From assembly GCA_051294375.1 (NCBI GenBank), contig CM119263.1, forward strand, positions 20,829,661 to 20,893,660: 64,000 nucleotides of DNA, read 5' to 3'. The notes under the pieces are model-generated. The model was given only the letters and a program-made list of their open reading frames with translations, had not been told where the DNA came from and did not search any database. The stretch's first letter is position 1; each line of letters starts with the position of its first letter. The stretch comes from Paraspadella gotoi (taxonomy: Eukaryota; Chaetognatha). Made by a program: the position numbers and the translations under genes. Below are positions 24,001 through 33,295 of this stretch, in pieces.

Positions 24001-25759
24001 ATACGATACTTAATAATTTTTTCTTACAATACATTTTAAATATTTTTATACATCCAGTATGATATAAATGGAAAAAATGAATGAAAATGAGAAAAAGATA
24101 AGAGAAGAGAGAGCATGGGGAAAAAAAGAGAGAAAGAGTGGAAAGAAATTAATATAGAGAAGGGGGAGAACGAAAACAATTAAGAGAAAAAAAAAGATAA
24201 GAAAGAGGGAAGAAAGGGAATCAGAGAGGGAGAGAAAAGCAGAGATAGAGAGGAAGAGAAATAAAGGTAAAGGAAGAAAAGAAGGGATGACACAGAAAAA
24301 TATGAGGACAGAAAAGTCGGAGATAGGGAGAGAAAGAGAGAAAGAGAGAAAAAGAGAGGGACAGTGAGAAGGTTCAAGAGAGAAAAAAATAGTGAAAAAA
24401 ATGGAAAAAAGTTTTAAAATATAGCGAGCCGTTTTTGTTTTTTTTTGCCTAAGCTGTAGTATATCTAAAAAACGCGATAGATCTGACGAGCAATTTAATC
24501 TTTAAAAGTTGTCCTTACCATGAAAAATCGTTTTAGTTTCATCTTAATTAGGGTAGATACCTTAATTAGAATGATTAAGCCTTAATTTCTTTTACCTTAA
24601 TTTAAGGTAAAAGAAATTATGTCTTACCATATTTTGAAAGCATAGAAATTCACCCAGTGAGTTCGATGTTATAAGGAGAAAATAACTATAGCCAACCGTT
24701 TTTTAAAATAAAGCATGTTTTATATTAATCAGTGGAAACAAAAGAAATAATAGCTATATAAGCCGAATATAAATCACTGACATATATGCTCCCTCTATTT
24801 CCAGAAGACAACACTGACTTCCCCTTCCCAAAATGAGTTATTAGATATAATGATAAGTAAAAAATTTTTAAGAAAGCGATACATTGTAGTGGTAGTATTT
24901 CATACCCCACTACTCGTCCGAGAATCCGCAGCACCTATGCCATAGGCTATGGCGCCGGAGGTAGCACGAGCTCCTCCCAACCCAAAGGACTCGGGTTCGC
25001 GCCCTGCTGATTCACACAAGTAAAAGCGGGACGGGGCGTCTAACCCACCTGTAGTGTCGGACTACAGTCCGATCCGAAGTTCGGGACTTTGTGTGCAACG
25101 GACGGTAAACTGCTCGCGGCATCGTTTTCCACAACATATATATATAAATATAGATTAAAAAGTAAATCCTTCATAAAACATAAAAATAAAAAATAGTGAA
25201 ACAAGTAATTTGAAAATTTTCATATAAATAAATAAATTAATTAATTAATTAATTAATTTTTTTCCTCGAGATGTAATCCGATAAACCAAACCATAGACCG
25301 TGACTCATTCATTCACTCGTTTAACCCGGAAGGCAGTCGATCGAAGAAAAGAGGTTAAGCCTCGCGGGTGAAGCGGCTGGGGTCGGGGAGCTAAACCCGC
25401 CCTTTGACATCTTGTCGCCCCTCGCTCTCTCTCTCCCTTCTCTCTCCAGATAGAGAAGGATTCATTTTCTCTCGTAATAACTGACCGCGGCTTTCCAACT
25501 TGCACAGATAATTTCTCGATTTAACGGTTATTTCTTATATTAAGGGAGAAATTTTAGTTAAGACGAACATTGAAGTATACTTTTTTCCCTGACGATACTC
25601 CCGTTTCCTTCTCTCTCATCTTCTCACTCTCCATCTCACTATCAATATCTTACCTTTTTTCCTCTCCGCTCACGAAGGTCGATAAATTCTGATCTCACCT
25701 CCGCGCGATGAAAAAATTCTTCACTTTACAAGAACAAAATTTGCATTTCTTCCCCCCCC

Positions 25760-25841
<82 letters not shown>

Positions 25842-26327
25842 TCTCTCCTCACCTCCTCGATCTTGACCTTCCCCGTCCACTTGTTGGTTCCAAAGGGGCA
25901 GCAGCTCAAGTCGACAAGCCCCTTCTTTCTCTCCAGCATTTCCTTCAATATTTTTTTCGAGAGGACGAATCCCCACCTGTCGTTTCCGATCGGCTTAAGC
26001 CCTTCGTCCGGCCTGAGTTTCAGCCGATCGACGACGACCGGCGACTTTTCCCTGAACAGGGGGAAGGAATAATAAATATTAACATTTAAAAAAAATTAAC
26101 TAAATTAAAAATGAACAAATATTAAAAATTCTAAAAGCTCGCCTAAGAGTCACGTCCCCGACGTCGATGGCCGAGAGAGCGACGCGATTGGTCGAGGCGG
26201 CTGCGGGGGATTTCTGCGTGACTCTCCGATTGGTCGATGTTGTGGGTGTTTTTTTCGGCGGCGTCTTCCGCCTCGCCGCCGCCGACGCCGCAGCCGCCGC
26301 TGTCGACTTTGTTTGTTTGCTCGCCAT
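9585..26327 (-). CDS. Nine-exon gene, modular leucine-rich-like protein of unknown function
   Basis: Exons in coding order: 26143-26327, 25853-26051, 14493-14803, 13957-14107, 13626-13775, 10681-10808, 10318-10433, 9984-10177, 9585-9785. Together they total 1635 nt (544 codons plus stop) and every junction is in phase. Residues 1-62 are a basic Ala/Thr/Lys/Pro-rich head. The rest repeats a module of leucine-rich type: LFANVKSLNLTWTGLSDLPDW (exon 3), FKNVK then VLELTGTGLADVPSW (exons 4-5), LFANVEMVNLEGSGVKNIPHW (exon 7) and IFVNMKMIDLTGSRFRAKPDW (exon 9). Each is linked to a Trp-x-Phe-Val motif (RWGFVLSKK, VWDFVVTKD, NWRFVLNKD, HWHFVISKH). I do not recognise the family. No signal peptide or membrane segment is evident. 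Six introns are GT-AG; intron 1 appears GC-AG and intron 3 GA-AG. The protein ends inside a module, so a further 3' exon (possible donor GTGAAG at the stop) cannot be excluded. Confidence 0.75.
9984..10177 (-). CDS. Host gene exon 8
   Basis: Acceptor CCACCCTCAG, donor GTGAGG. Encodes LKWLKLKAKHWHFVISKHNL and KWTNCKGKFIVWVMSEVGEK, parallel to exon 2. Confidence 0.75.
10268..10317. repeat. CT/GA microsatellite at the exon 7 donor
   Basis: (CT)n on the plus strand. On the gene strand it is a direct continuation of the splice donor GTGAGAGAG. Confidence 0.9.
10318..10433 (-). CDS. Host gene exon 7
   Basis: Acceptor TTTCTACAG; donor GTGAGAGAG runs straight into a (GA)n tract. Encodes SKIEVIEPVEKLKLFANVEM and NLEGSGVKNIPHWIELLP. 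Confidence 0.75.
10473..10649. mobile_element. SINE-2-like insertion in intron 6
   Basis: Flanked by the 8-bp direct repeat ATTGATAT (10465-10472 and 10650-10657). Its right half (GTGACTGGAGGCGTCACTGA to CAGCTGTTGCCATACC) is similar to the insertion at 52905-53133. It has no coding capacity and no clear A or B box, so the class is uncertain. Confidence 0.6.
10681..10808 (-). CDS. Host gene exon 6
   Basis: Acceptor TTCAACCAG, donor GTGAGG. Encodes TLDLSAERRNSWTRGNSIQS and LIIEDSVKADDVAHLKEIRL. Phase 0 to 2. Confidence 0.75.
10809..13625. other. Intron 5: repeat mosaic
   Basis: Contains the CGT-rich repeat R-CGT (11466-11945) and two copies of a CT-tract-linked repeat with the core ACAAAATCCCAAATTTACAT (about 12060-12360 and 13180-13490), separated by AT-rich DNA. 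The minus-strand frame at 11085-11273 is unrecognised and probably incidental. Confidence 0.5.
11466..11945 (+). repeat. Repeat R-CGT, hairpin-ended, with CGT microsatellite
   Basis: Starts with the fold-back ATGACCGGCGAAGCCGGTTC, then GTGACGTAGTCGTCGTCGTC, CGTCACGCTG, TATAAAACTACTACGCTTTT and a long AT-rich part. The same order is seen at 33690-33845 and, inverted, at 41400-41865, 44446-44905 and 50415-50895. Non-coding interspersed repeat, class unknown. Confidence 0.7.
13626..13775 (-). CDS. Host gene exon 5
   Basis: Acceptor GGGCCAG, donor GTGAGT; exactly 50 codons, phase 0 to 0. Contains VLELTGTGLADVPSWSKEL and NWRFVLNKDNLHEM. Confidence 0.8.
13957..14107 (-). CDS. Host gene exon 4
   Basis: Acceptor CTTTCTAAAG, donor GTAAGG. 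Encodes WTEGHSINTLIIDSDVDEVE and SSKIKTVQPPEKLRAFKNVK. It is similar to exon 6 plus exon 7 (WTRGNSIQSLIIEDSV, SKIEVIEPVEKLKLFANVE), which supports both. Confidence 0.75.
14493..14803 (-). CDS. Host gene exon 3
   Basis: Acceptor CTTTTTTCAG, then VHEINLQFSRVISVLPPDLL. Contains the best leucine-rich-like repeat and VWDFVVTKDQIEDMIENN. By comparison with the exon 5-6 junction the coding part should end near LTLEGR. The in-phase end is GGGAG followed by GATGGA, a non-canonical GA donor, so this end is uncertain. Confidence 0.65.
14916..14952 (-). ncRNA. Hammerhead ribozyme motif, intact core
   Basis: On the minus strand: CTGATGA, stem II (GGCTTGAG...GTAAGCC), GAAACATGTC. The ACATGT closing stem III is self-complementary, as in the dimer-acting hammerheads described for Penelope-like elements. 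Confidence 0.8.
15792..15831 (-). ncRNA. Hammerhead ribozyme motif, nested PLE left arm
   Basis: Minus strand: CTGATGA, stem II with CTCTG/CAGAG, then GAAACATGTCCC. The core boxes are complete, though one side of stem II has changed (GGC against GAC). Confidence 0.7.
16425..16463 (+). ncRNA. Hammerhead ribozyme motif, nested PLE right arm
   Basis: CTGATGA, a perfect GACTCT/AGAGTC stem II, GAAACATGTCCC. All core nucleotides are present. Confidence 0.8.
16789..16826 (+). ncRNA. Hammerhead motif with 2-nt insertion in core
   Basis: CTGATATGAAGG in place of CTGATGAAGG, then an intact stem II (GGCTT/AAGCC) and GAAACATGTCC. Probably inactive. Confidence 0.6.
16880..17440. other. A-rich intronic DNA
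   Basis: Long A-rich stretch (AAATAAATAAA, then AAAAAG-rich) to about 17130, then AT-rich DNA. No gene or recognised repeat. Confidence 0.4.
17450..18050. other. GC-rich island inside intron 2, function unknown
   Basis: Composition differs sharply from the surroundings, with a CCGCCG/GCCACCGCC triplet-rich block (17495-17555) and mixed-sequence GC-rich DNA to about 18020, including a short GA tract at 17882-17905. Frames exist on both strands but none resembles a known protein or a module of the host gene. It could be an alternative promoter or exon. Confidence 0.3.
18513..18902 (-). CDS. Unrecognised 129-residue open frame in intron 2
   Basis: An ATG-to-stop frame on the strand of the host gene, with mixed composition not explained by a microsatellite. 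The N-terminal third is rich in Lys and Phe; the C-terminal part (SFGLPPHLLRSERFF and VGLEEDELPFF) looks more protein-like. It has no similarity to the host modules and no domain that I recognise. It could be an exon fragment of a mobile element or chance. Confidence 0.2.
   Translation of the reverse strand: MEVLGFFLFKKIKFKIGNDKKFRIRVFAKFKKCTTFYSRCINWNDIDYFGIRYSKQSGLDMIGMIGFLINAEVTERKVVDMPLRSFGLPPHLLRSERFFRQLPLVSENRIPGYLSMPWVGLEEDELPFF
19150..19660. repeat. AT-rich minisatellite (TTATGCAAGTTGAAAAAA)n
   Basis: About 25-30 imperfect copies of a 15-19-bp unit. Related to the arrays at 2165-2560 and 20450-20700. Inverted units (TTGCATCATTTTTTCAAC) occur inside the HINE-like element at 36790-36930. 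Confidence 0.9.
19661..20449. other. AT-rich DNA between two minisatellite arrays
   Basis: A short inverted similarity is visible: AATGTAATAGAGAGACATTTT near 20095 against AAAATGTCTCTCTATTACATTT near 20198. No gene. Confidence 0.45.
20450..20700. repeat. AT-rich minisatellite, second array
   Basis: Same 15-19-bp unit as 19150-19660, in the same orientation. Confidence 0.9.
20701..21470. repeat. Repeat mosaic: R-CGT piece, TRIM-like piece, GA tracts
   Basis: 20715-20775 is an inverted R-CGT end (GACGACGACGACTACGTCAC). 20846-20925 resembles the TRIM-A relative at 24941-25118 (GGAGGTAGCGCGAGCTCCCC, then GACTCGGGTTCGCGGCCC). 20970-21045 is (GA)n. 21055-21330 is the repeat with the TTGGGATTTTGTATTGAGA core, here inverted. 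Confidence 0.55.
21471..22524. other. AT-rich intronic DNA, no gene seen
   Basis: No feature that I can support. Confidence 0.4.
22525..22684 (-). repeat. Interspersed repeat copy cut by the assembly gap
   Basis: Inverted similarity to 49430-49575 and 53275-53430: TTTCATGTTGTCAAACCAGA, AAGAGTTTGGTCAATA, TGAGACAAAGAGGC and TGTTAACATACC occur in the same order. The similarity stops at the N-run. Confidence 0.6.
22685..22784. other. Assembly gap, 100 N
   Basis: Run of 100 N. The reading frame across it is meaningless. Confidence 1.
23216..23372 (-). mobile_element. TRIM-A LTR fragment
   Basis: The 3' part of a TRIM-A LTR on the minus strand (ends ACTGTCTCTTCA). It stops after the GGCGGCCACCAGGCTAGAAC stretch, so the 5' part is missing. 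Confidence 0.8.
23373..24720 (+). repeat. Long interspersed repeat F1 with GA-rich middle
   Basis: The first half (about 23373-24080) recurs inverted at about 35640-36330 and the second half (about 24060-24720) inverted at about 32325-32870. Landmarks include TTAAAAGAATGC-type, CCAGTATGATATAA, TCGGAGATAGGGAGAGA and CGCGATAGATCTGACGAGCA. Non-coding, class unknown. Confidence 0.6.
24941..25118 (+). mobile_element. Diverged TRIM-A-related LTR piece
   Basis: The same order of blocks as a TRIM-A LTR but strongly diverged: GCCGGAGGTAGC, CTCCCAACCCAAAGGACTCG, GGGACGGGGCGTCTAACCC, CAGTCCGATCCGAAGTTCGG. It is probably a sister family. Confidence 0.5.
25119..25765. other. Intron 2 DNA next to exon 2
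   Basis: AT-rich with a GC-rich patch at about 25310-25500. No exon of the host gene is needed here, since exons 2 and 3 join in phase and parallel exons 8 and 9. Confidence 0.4.
25766..25846. repeat. Long CT/GA microsatellite at the exon 2 donor
   Basis: About 80 bp of nearly pure (CT)n on the plus strand. On the gene strand it directly follows the donor GTGAGG. Confidence 0.95.
25853..26051 (-). CDS. Host gene exon 2
   Basis: Acceptor CTGTTCAG, donor GTGAGG. Encodes the first module half, with RWGFVLSKKILKEMLERKKG and NKWTGKVKIEE. The intron starts directly with a long GA tract (25766-25846). Confidence 0.75.
26143..26327 (-). CDS. Host gene exon 1 (start codon, basic head)
   Basis: Begins ATGGCGAGCAAACAAACAAA and encodes a low-complexity basic N-terminus (KTPPKKTPTT inside). 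It ends ACTCTTAG before GCGAGC. Using this GC donor is the only choice I found that keeps exon 2 in frame; a nearby GTGACT donor would shift it. Confidence 0.6.
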
Positions 26328-26605
26328 TCGCTTCCGGTTTCGGCGATGGATTCTTTTCTTATTTTTTCTTGTCGGGTTGTTTTGAGAACCGACGGTTTCT
26401 TTTTTTTATTATTGGCGGGTACAGAAAGAGGGCGTGCAGCCGGTTAGTGGAGACGAGTCTTTATACCCTCCTTTAGCGACATTTTCTTTCATTTCGGCGT
26501 CATTTTCGCTGAGCGGAGAAAGTATTTCTTTTGTTTTATTTTTTTATATTTGTGGGTTTTTATTGAGCGTTGAGTTTTTTAAAAAAGTCCCTTCCCTAAA
26601 AAGAA

Positions 26606-26682
<77 letters not shown>

Positions 26683-26921
26683 AGAGAGAGAGAGGAACAA
26701 AGGAAGGAAAAAAATAAGGAGAGAAAAATTAAAAATTAGAGGATGAAAGAAAAAAGGAAATAAATATACAAAAAACATACAAAAAACCTAAACATCAAAA
26801 AAATTCATATATTAACGAATAAACCAACAAAGCGCAGAGAAAAAAAGAAAAAAAGGGACAAAAAGAAAAGAAAACATCGCTGACGTCTTTCTAAAAATAT
26901 CTCGCTGAGAGGGAAGGAGAA

Positions 26922-26959
<38 letters not shown>

Positions 26960-28290
26960 CCTACCGCTTTCCAACAACGAATCCGCCGCCCGGATGTCAT
27001 CCCAGCGACGACGCCGAGCGCCTCCATAAAAGGTGCCGCTTTTTTGTCGATGTCGATTCGTCTTTTGTCTGTGAAGATTAGTTTTTCGGTTTTCAGGACG
27101 CAACAGAGTGGAAAGGCGGTAGTAGACGGGCGACGACGACGACGACGACGGCGACTTGGATGACGATATCGACGAAAATGACGACAACGATGACGTCGGC
27201 GAAGAGAAAAGCAACGTTAATGACAATGACCACAACGATGACGTTCGAGAAAAAGATATAATTTGAATTTTGAGAGGAAACCACATTGACTAAGATGACG
27301 ACGACGACGCTGACTCAGCCTTACCACAACGACGACGTCGACGACGACGACAACTTCGATTGCAGAAAAGTCGATAGAGAGATCATCCTAAATCAATTGG
27401 ATGAAAACTAATTTCGTCGAAATATGAGTATGTGGAAAGGACCGGATAGGATAACAATAGGATAGGGTGAAAATATGTATAAAATTTGTTAGATATTACA
27501 AAGAATAATATGACATCAAGTGGTTTAGAGATCAAGATTTAATTTTGAAGAAAATAAAATCAATCAAAACCATATCTGAAGAATTTCCAGGGAGAACTGA
27601 AACGCGGAGAACGAGTTCGAGGAGAACGAGGAGAACAAGGAGAACAAATGGAGGTTTGTGGAGAATGAGAATCGGCGACTATAAGCTAACGAGAGGCTCC
27701 TCTTGGAAAAGAAGAAGAGAAAGAATTGAGGACCACAGATAATGAGATCCGTTGGGAGAATAAAAATTTTCAGAGTCGCGAAATTTAATGAAAAAAAAAG
27801 AAAGATTATTTCTGATGTTTAATTAAATTAAAACGCTGTGTTGGAAAATCTTCAACATTAATGCTACGCCGGGACAAAGTTTTCTTGACTGGCACCTATT
27901 CTCGTCACACTTTTAAAAGGCAATGGATGTTATGACAATTTGATGTTGTCAGATACAAGATAAAAGACATAAAAGACCTGTAAAGACTCTGAGTTGATCG
28001 GTTAGATTTTTAGAATTGATACTTTGGCACAAGTATTTTGAAAAATGTCAGTTAAATATAGTGACGACGACAACCCTCGGGTTTTTATACGTAACAATCG
28101 CCAGTGACAGTTTGCATAAAAGTAATGGGATACAAAATGTGTTATTGAGAGAATATATGAGCAAAATGATTAAAAGAGTTTTAATTGAAAAGAATAAAAG
28201 AATCTGAAAGACACAAAGGATAAAGGATAAAGGAGGTCGTTCGGTGAGGAACGCGAATTAATTATCGGAGAAAAGAAGAACAATTTTGAG

Positions 28291-28367
<77 letters not shown>

Positions 28368-28405
28368 TCAAAAATAACAATGATAATAATCTAATTAATT
28401 AGTTT

Positions 28406-28471
<66 letters not shown>

Positions 28472-28473
28472 TC

Positions 28474-28508
<35 letters not shown>

Positions 28509-28839
28509 TAATATCAATAATAATAATGATAATTTCATACAGATATGCCTAGATACAAACCGTGGAATTTCTCGTTAACGTTACGACATCTTTCAAGCCA
28601 CGTGTCTCGGTCGCCGCTCCTCGAATTAAAACGACGCTTACGCAACGACAATAGTTTTTGACCTTTTTTTTTTCTAGAAAATACGAGGAAAACTGTAGTA
28701 CACAGACTATGAAAAAAAGTTTCGAAGGAAAAAATAGAAAAAAAAAACGAGAAGCTGAAGGAAATAAAGGTAATGACCCGCCTTTTCATTCGGTTAAGCA
28801 AGACTGTCCCAGTTGGAATGAAGTCGAGAAGGAAAGGAA

Positions 28840-28896
<57 letters not shown>

Positions 28897-29028
28897 GGAG
28901 CGCCCAGAGGCCAAAAACAAAAGCCAAGAGGTCCTGTTCTCAACAGGATGTCGCGTGACCTAGAGAGAGACTGACGTCGGCGGAAACCGAGGGAAAAAAA
29001 ATAGATGGGAGGGAGGAAGGGACGAAGG
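26328..29028. other. Upstream region of the host gene, microsatellite-rich
   Basis: Presumed promoter side of the gene; no core promoter element can be named with confidence. It contains (GA)n at about 26607-26695, (CGT)n at 26922-26959, GAC-rich patches at 27130-27190 and 27297-27355, GA tracts at 28290-28358 and 28843-28896, and an AAT array at 28408-28507. Asp, Thr or Arg/Glu runs translated from these are not genes. Confidence 0.5.
28408..28507. repeat. AAT trinucleotide microsatellite
   Basis: About 30 tandem AAT units with two ATC interruptions. Confidence 0.95.
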
Positions 29029-29036
29029 GTGGATGG

Positions 29037-30033
29037 TAGGGCGTTGAAAAATAACGAAATATAAACAAATCAAGTGAGGTACATAGCTATTTTAGTGTAA
29101 TAAAGTCTGTAGAATTCGATGATGATAACCATTTTTTTGTATAGTCTCATCTTCTTTGTCCGAAATGGCGATTCTTGCGCATATAAGGTGCTATTAAAAT
29201 GGAGCAAACATTGTAGAGTATAAGAAACTCAAATTATTAAGATTTTATAAAAGCCATATTTTAACTTACATAATATGAAAATAAAGACCCATATAAATAT
29301 TTTGGTAAGTTTTTTTAACAAATTTTATATTTTATTAATAGTTTGTGAGCTATATTTATTAATAAATAATAATAAAAATAAGCTAAAGTGAAAAAATAAA
29401 AATTTTAAATTTTAAAACCGGATTTGAATTCCTTACAAAAAGTTAGTATAAGAAAGTATAATCCATTTTAAAAAAAAATCTTTCATTAAGTAGGTTAAAA
29501 ATTATTAAAACTAAATTATTTTGTTTAATTTTTCAATTTTTTCGCTTAAAATTATTAGTTTTTTCTGAATATTTGACCAACTTAATGACATAATTTTGAT
29601 ATAAAAAATTATATTTTCTTTATCAACGTTTCCAAAGAATGCAAAATCCATGAAAAAATTTTTGAAATTATTATTTTTTAACTTTAGCCCAATTTTTACT
29701 CATAATTATTAATAAATTATGTTAACTAACTTTTATAAAACATAAAATTTAAAAATAAACTTACCAAAATATTTTTATAAGTCTTTATTTTTATATTTCA
29801 AAGCTCATATAATTTTTTTAAATTTTTAATAATTTGATTTATCATAACTTATAATGGTTTTGCTATTTTATAACAATTTTATAAACATTAAAAACCGCCA
29901 TTTCCGACAAGAAAGATATAATAATATTACAAAAAAATGGTCATCCCGCGTCGAATTCTACAGACTTACATTACACTAAAATAGCTATGTACCTCACTTG
30001 ATTTGTTATATTTTGTTATTTTTCAACGCTCTA
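29037..30033. mobile_element. Fold-back MITE, hAT-like (copy A)
   Basis: Ends TAGGGCGTTGAAAAATAACG and TTTTTCAACGCTCTA, inverted, flanked by the 8-bp direct repeat GTGGATGG (29029-29036 and 30034-30041). The inverted arms extend over roughly 300 bp each (GTGAGGTACATAGCTATTTT near both ends). No transposase. An 8-bp duplication is the hAT hallmark. Confidence 0.85.
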
Positions 30034-30041
30034 GTGGATGG

Positions 30042-32324
30042 AAAGGAAGGGAGGAAAGAAAATCATAAAGAAAGATTGAGATGAAGGGAAGAGGAATGGA
30101 GAGAATAAAGTTATGGAGGGGAGGAGGATTAGGTAATATTTAAACCAGTACAATGCGTCATGTATTTCTCAAAAATTTCTGGAATTGGGGGAAAGCAAAG
30201 GAAGAAAAAAAGGGGAGAAAGTAAAAGAATTAGGAGCCGACGTCGTTTTTAGAGATCAAGGAAGATATTTTCAATGGAGATTTTCGTTCAAACTACCAAA
30301 CAATATAAACGTTCCTGGGAAAATTCCGGTAAAAAATCGATGTAAAAAAACTTGATTCTGATCCTGTTGTATCTGAAGGGCTCGCATTTTTCTTTCTCTT
30401 GTCAAATCATCATCACCTTTGATATCAAACAAGCCAGAACAAATAGACTGCTTCTGGATGGAAAAATTTTTTATCTCTGATTTTATATAGAAATAAAAAG
30501 GGATTTTTTTCCCTGAAAATGATATAAACGTCACTGAGGTATGTTCCTGTTCAAAAAATGACATCAAATTTTGGAATCCTTTGGCAAAGTGTCTGAAGGG
30601 CTCTCAAAATTTTTTTTTACATTTGTTTGGTTTATTTTGATATGATACATCATGGGAAAGTGAATTAGTCCATTTTTGGTAAAAATTTTATTTTAAAGTA
30701 AAAGGCAGTGATTTCTATTTGGGTATTTTCAACAATAAAATTGAAACTTATATAACTATTATTAGATACCTCACTCGAGAGCCAATATTAGTTTATTTTT
30801 TATATATTTTTATGCCGGTCCTGGAGGATGATATCAATATTCACTTGCAAAAAACCGTTTTTAAATTCCTACAATGGTTTCCGAGATATAGTCTAAAACG
30901 TCAGCCTTGAAAGGCAAAATTTGTCAGAATAAAATTTTCGAGTTTCTTCTTAGATTTCTGACGCGCTAGCACAAACTATTTAAAAAAAAGAGAAAACGTT
31001 TTGCTGATTTCTTCCAGCATAATCCATAAATGTGTAAGACGATGGGTACACCTGAAAGTGATATGTCTCTAGATTACGGAAAATTTTTCTTTAGGTTTTA
31101 TTTTAAAATTTAGGTATTGTACCAATAGGATAAATTAAGATACTCCCGCTTTGCCGAAATTTTTATTTAACAAAGATTTGTACTGGGTAGTTCAAATCCT
31201 TAGTTCTCTAACTGTAAAAAAAGTTATTTTCTTGAATAACTTTGGAAAGAAAAGAGGTAGGAATGTGGGTGAGGTATCAATCATGGGACACCTCTCTAAA
31301 ATAGTTTTATTAAATTTTATCCACAAATCTTTACACAGCTTTTATTTAAATCGGAGTTAAAAATATAACAGTTTTTTGCAATAAAAATTTCAATGAAGGC
31401 ATGTGAAATTTTTTTTCTTCTTTCCTAATTTGATAAAGGAAAGACTAAATTACATTTTGATTACCATTAAATTTCTCTACACTATAAATTTGCTTGTATT
31501 TTTTAGTTAAAGTAAAAAAAAAGCAAAAATTTATGAAGTAGCTGGATAAAATGTTTTTTTAAATATGAAAAATGATAAATACAAAAATATTTTCAGATTG
31601 ATATAAACAGTCTGGACGTCTACCTTCTTGTCTGTGAAAAAAAAATTGTCATTTTTCATTATCTTCAACTGCAAACAAAAAGCTTGACACACTGCTTGTT
31701 TATCATAATAAAATTTTAAAAAATTACATAGCTGGCGACATATTTGACAAAGCAAGACATCATTGTGTTTATTTGTTTTGATAATTTTCTTTTAAATAGA
31801 ACAACCTTTATACAAGGAATTTAATTCTATTACTTATCATCCGTTTTAATTAAGAAAAAAAATTTCGCGGAATAGCCCATTGGAAAGGGTTCATTGACTG
31901 ACTTAATGATCGAATTTTTTAGGTTTCTTTACTGCCCCCATTTCACAAGATTGATTATCATGTCAGTATTTCCAGATTATCTGTACCCTTTCTGCAACCT
32001 GCATTCTGAATTTTCTTTTTTTCCCTTTCAAATGTATTTAAATAAAAAAAATTATTTGAGAGAACGATCGGCATGGAGGATGCCATTGGTAAGCCTTAGT
32101 TACCCCACTGCCCGATCGAATTTTTAAACAAGGTTTTTTTAAAATCTATTCGAGACATAACACTAACTATTGGTACTATTATTTTTTTTATTTTTTTATG
32201 AAATTTTGCGTAATCAGAGAAACGTTTTGCGTGTCAAAAAAATATGGAAAAAAAAAGAGAAAAACGTTCTGACAAATTTAAAAATTTATGGAGGAATCTA
32301 CTATTATTTCTTTTTTTTCAACTG
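30042..32324. other. AT-rich DNA, no gene recognised
   Basis: Contains minor purine-rich stretches. The minus-strand frame 30271-30567 (98 residues) and the plus-strand frame 31894-32127 have no recognisable domain; I do not call them genes. Confidence 0.4.
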
Positions 32325-33070
32325 ATTAATATAAAAAACGGTTGGCTATAGTTATTTTCTCCTTATAACATCGAACTCACTGGGTGAAATTTTATGCTTT
32401 CAAAATACGGTAAGAAAAATTTCTTTTACTTAATCATTCTTAATTAATGGTATCTGCTCTAATTAAGATGAAACTAAAACGATTTTCATGGTAAGGGCCA
32501 ACTTTTAAAGATTAAATTGCTCGTCAGATCTATCGCGTTTTTTTAGATATACTACAGCTTAGGCAAAAAAACGGAACGCTATATTTAAAAACTTTTTCAA
32601 ATTATTCCACTATTTTTTTCTCTCTTAACCTTCTCTCTGTCCCTCTCTTTTTCTCTCTTTCTCTCCCTTTCTCCGACTTTTCTGTCCTCATATTTCTCAT
32701 ATCATCCCTTCTTTTCTTACCTTTATTTCTCTTCTCTCCTATCTCTACTTTTCTCTCTGATTCTCTTTTTCCCTCTTTCTTATCTTTTCTTTTCTCTTAT
32801 TGTTTTCGTTCTCGCCCCCTTCTCCCCCATATATTAATTTCTTTCCACTCTTTCTCTCTCTCCCTTCAACTTTTTTTCACCCATGCTCTCAAGAGCTCCC
32901 AGAAATACCAATGCACTTTTTGAAAAGTTCCTGATACCTGCAAAGTTCTTGTGCCAAATTTAATGAAGAAAACGAATATCACAATAAAAAATTCCCTGAA
33001 TGCTCTTGATGGATTTTCCACGCCAGTTTTTGCATTATATCGACTTCCGGTTTTAAAAAAATGCAGGACT
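32325..33070 (-). repeat. Repeat F1, inverted copy of the second half
   Basis: Reverse complement of about 24060-24720 (CGGTTGGCTATAGTTATTTT, CTCGTCAGATCTATCGCG, then CT-rich), extending to a segment shared with 35480-35640 (CTGATACCTGCAAAG, GAAAACGAATATCACAAT). Confidence 0.6.
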
Positions 33071-33295
33071 TTTGAAAACAAGTTTGAGCAACAAATGTCG
33101 GATCTGCCTACGATAATAATTAATTAATTAATAAGATTACTAATTAATTAATTAATAGATTAATATTAAATTAATTTTAATATTAAGTATTTTTATTCAG
33201 CTTGTCATTCATCGTGTCCTTAAAATTGAGGTCAGGACAGTTTTTAAATGTTTTGTTTACATTTTAATCAACAAACAAATATCCTCTGTTTCGAC
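33070..33295 (+). mobile_element. HINE-like 5' end fragment
   Basis: Begins AAAACAAGTTTGAGCAACAA, with GTCGGATCTGCC, TTAATTAA repeats and GTCCTTAAAATTGAGGTCAGG. The same order is found in the element at 54665-59313 on both sides of its PLE insertion. The 3' part is absent. Confidence 0.65.

Noticed and set aside
29037-30033. Tc1/mariner assignment of the MITEs from TA at both ends
   Set aside because: The TA belongs to the terminal repeat; the true duplications are 8 bp (GTGGATGG; CTGCAAAG), which fits hAT.
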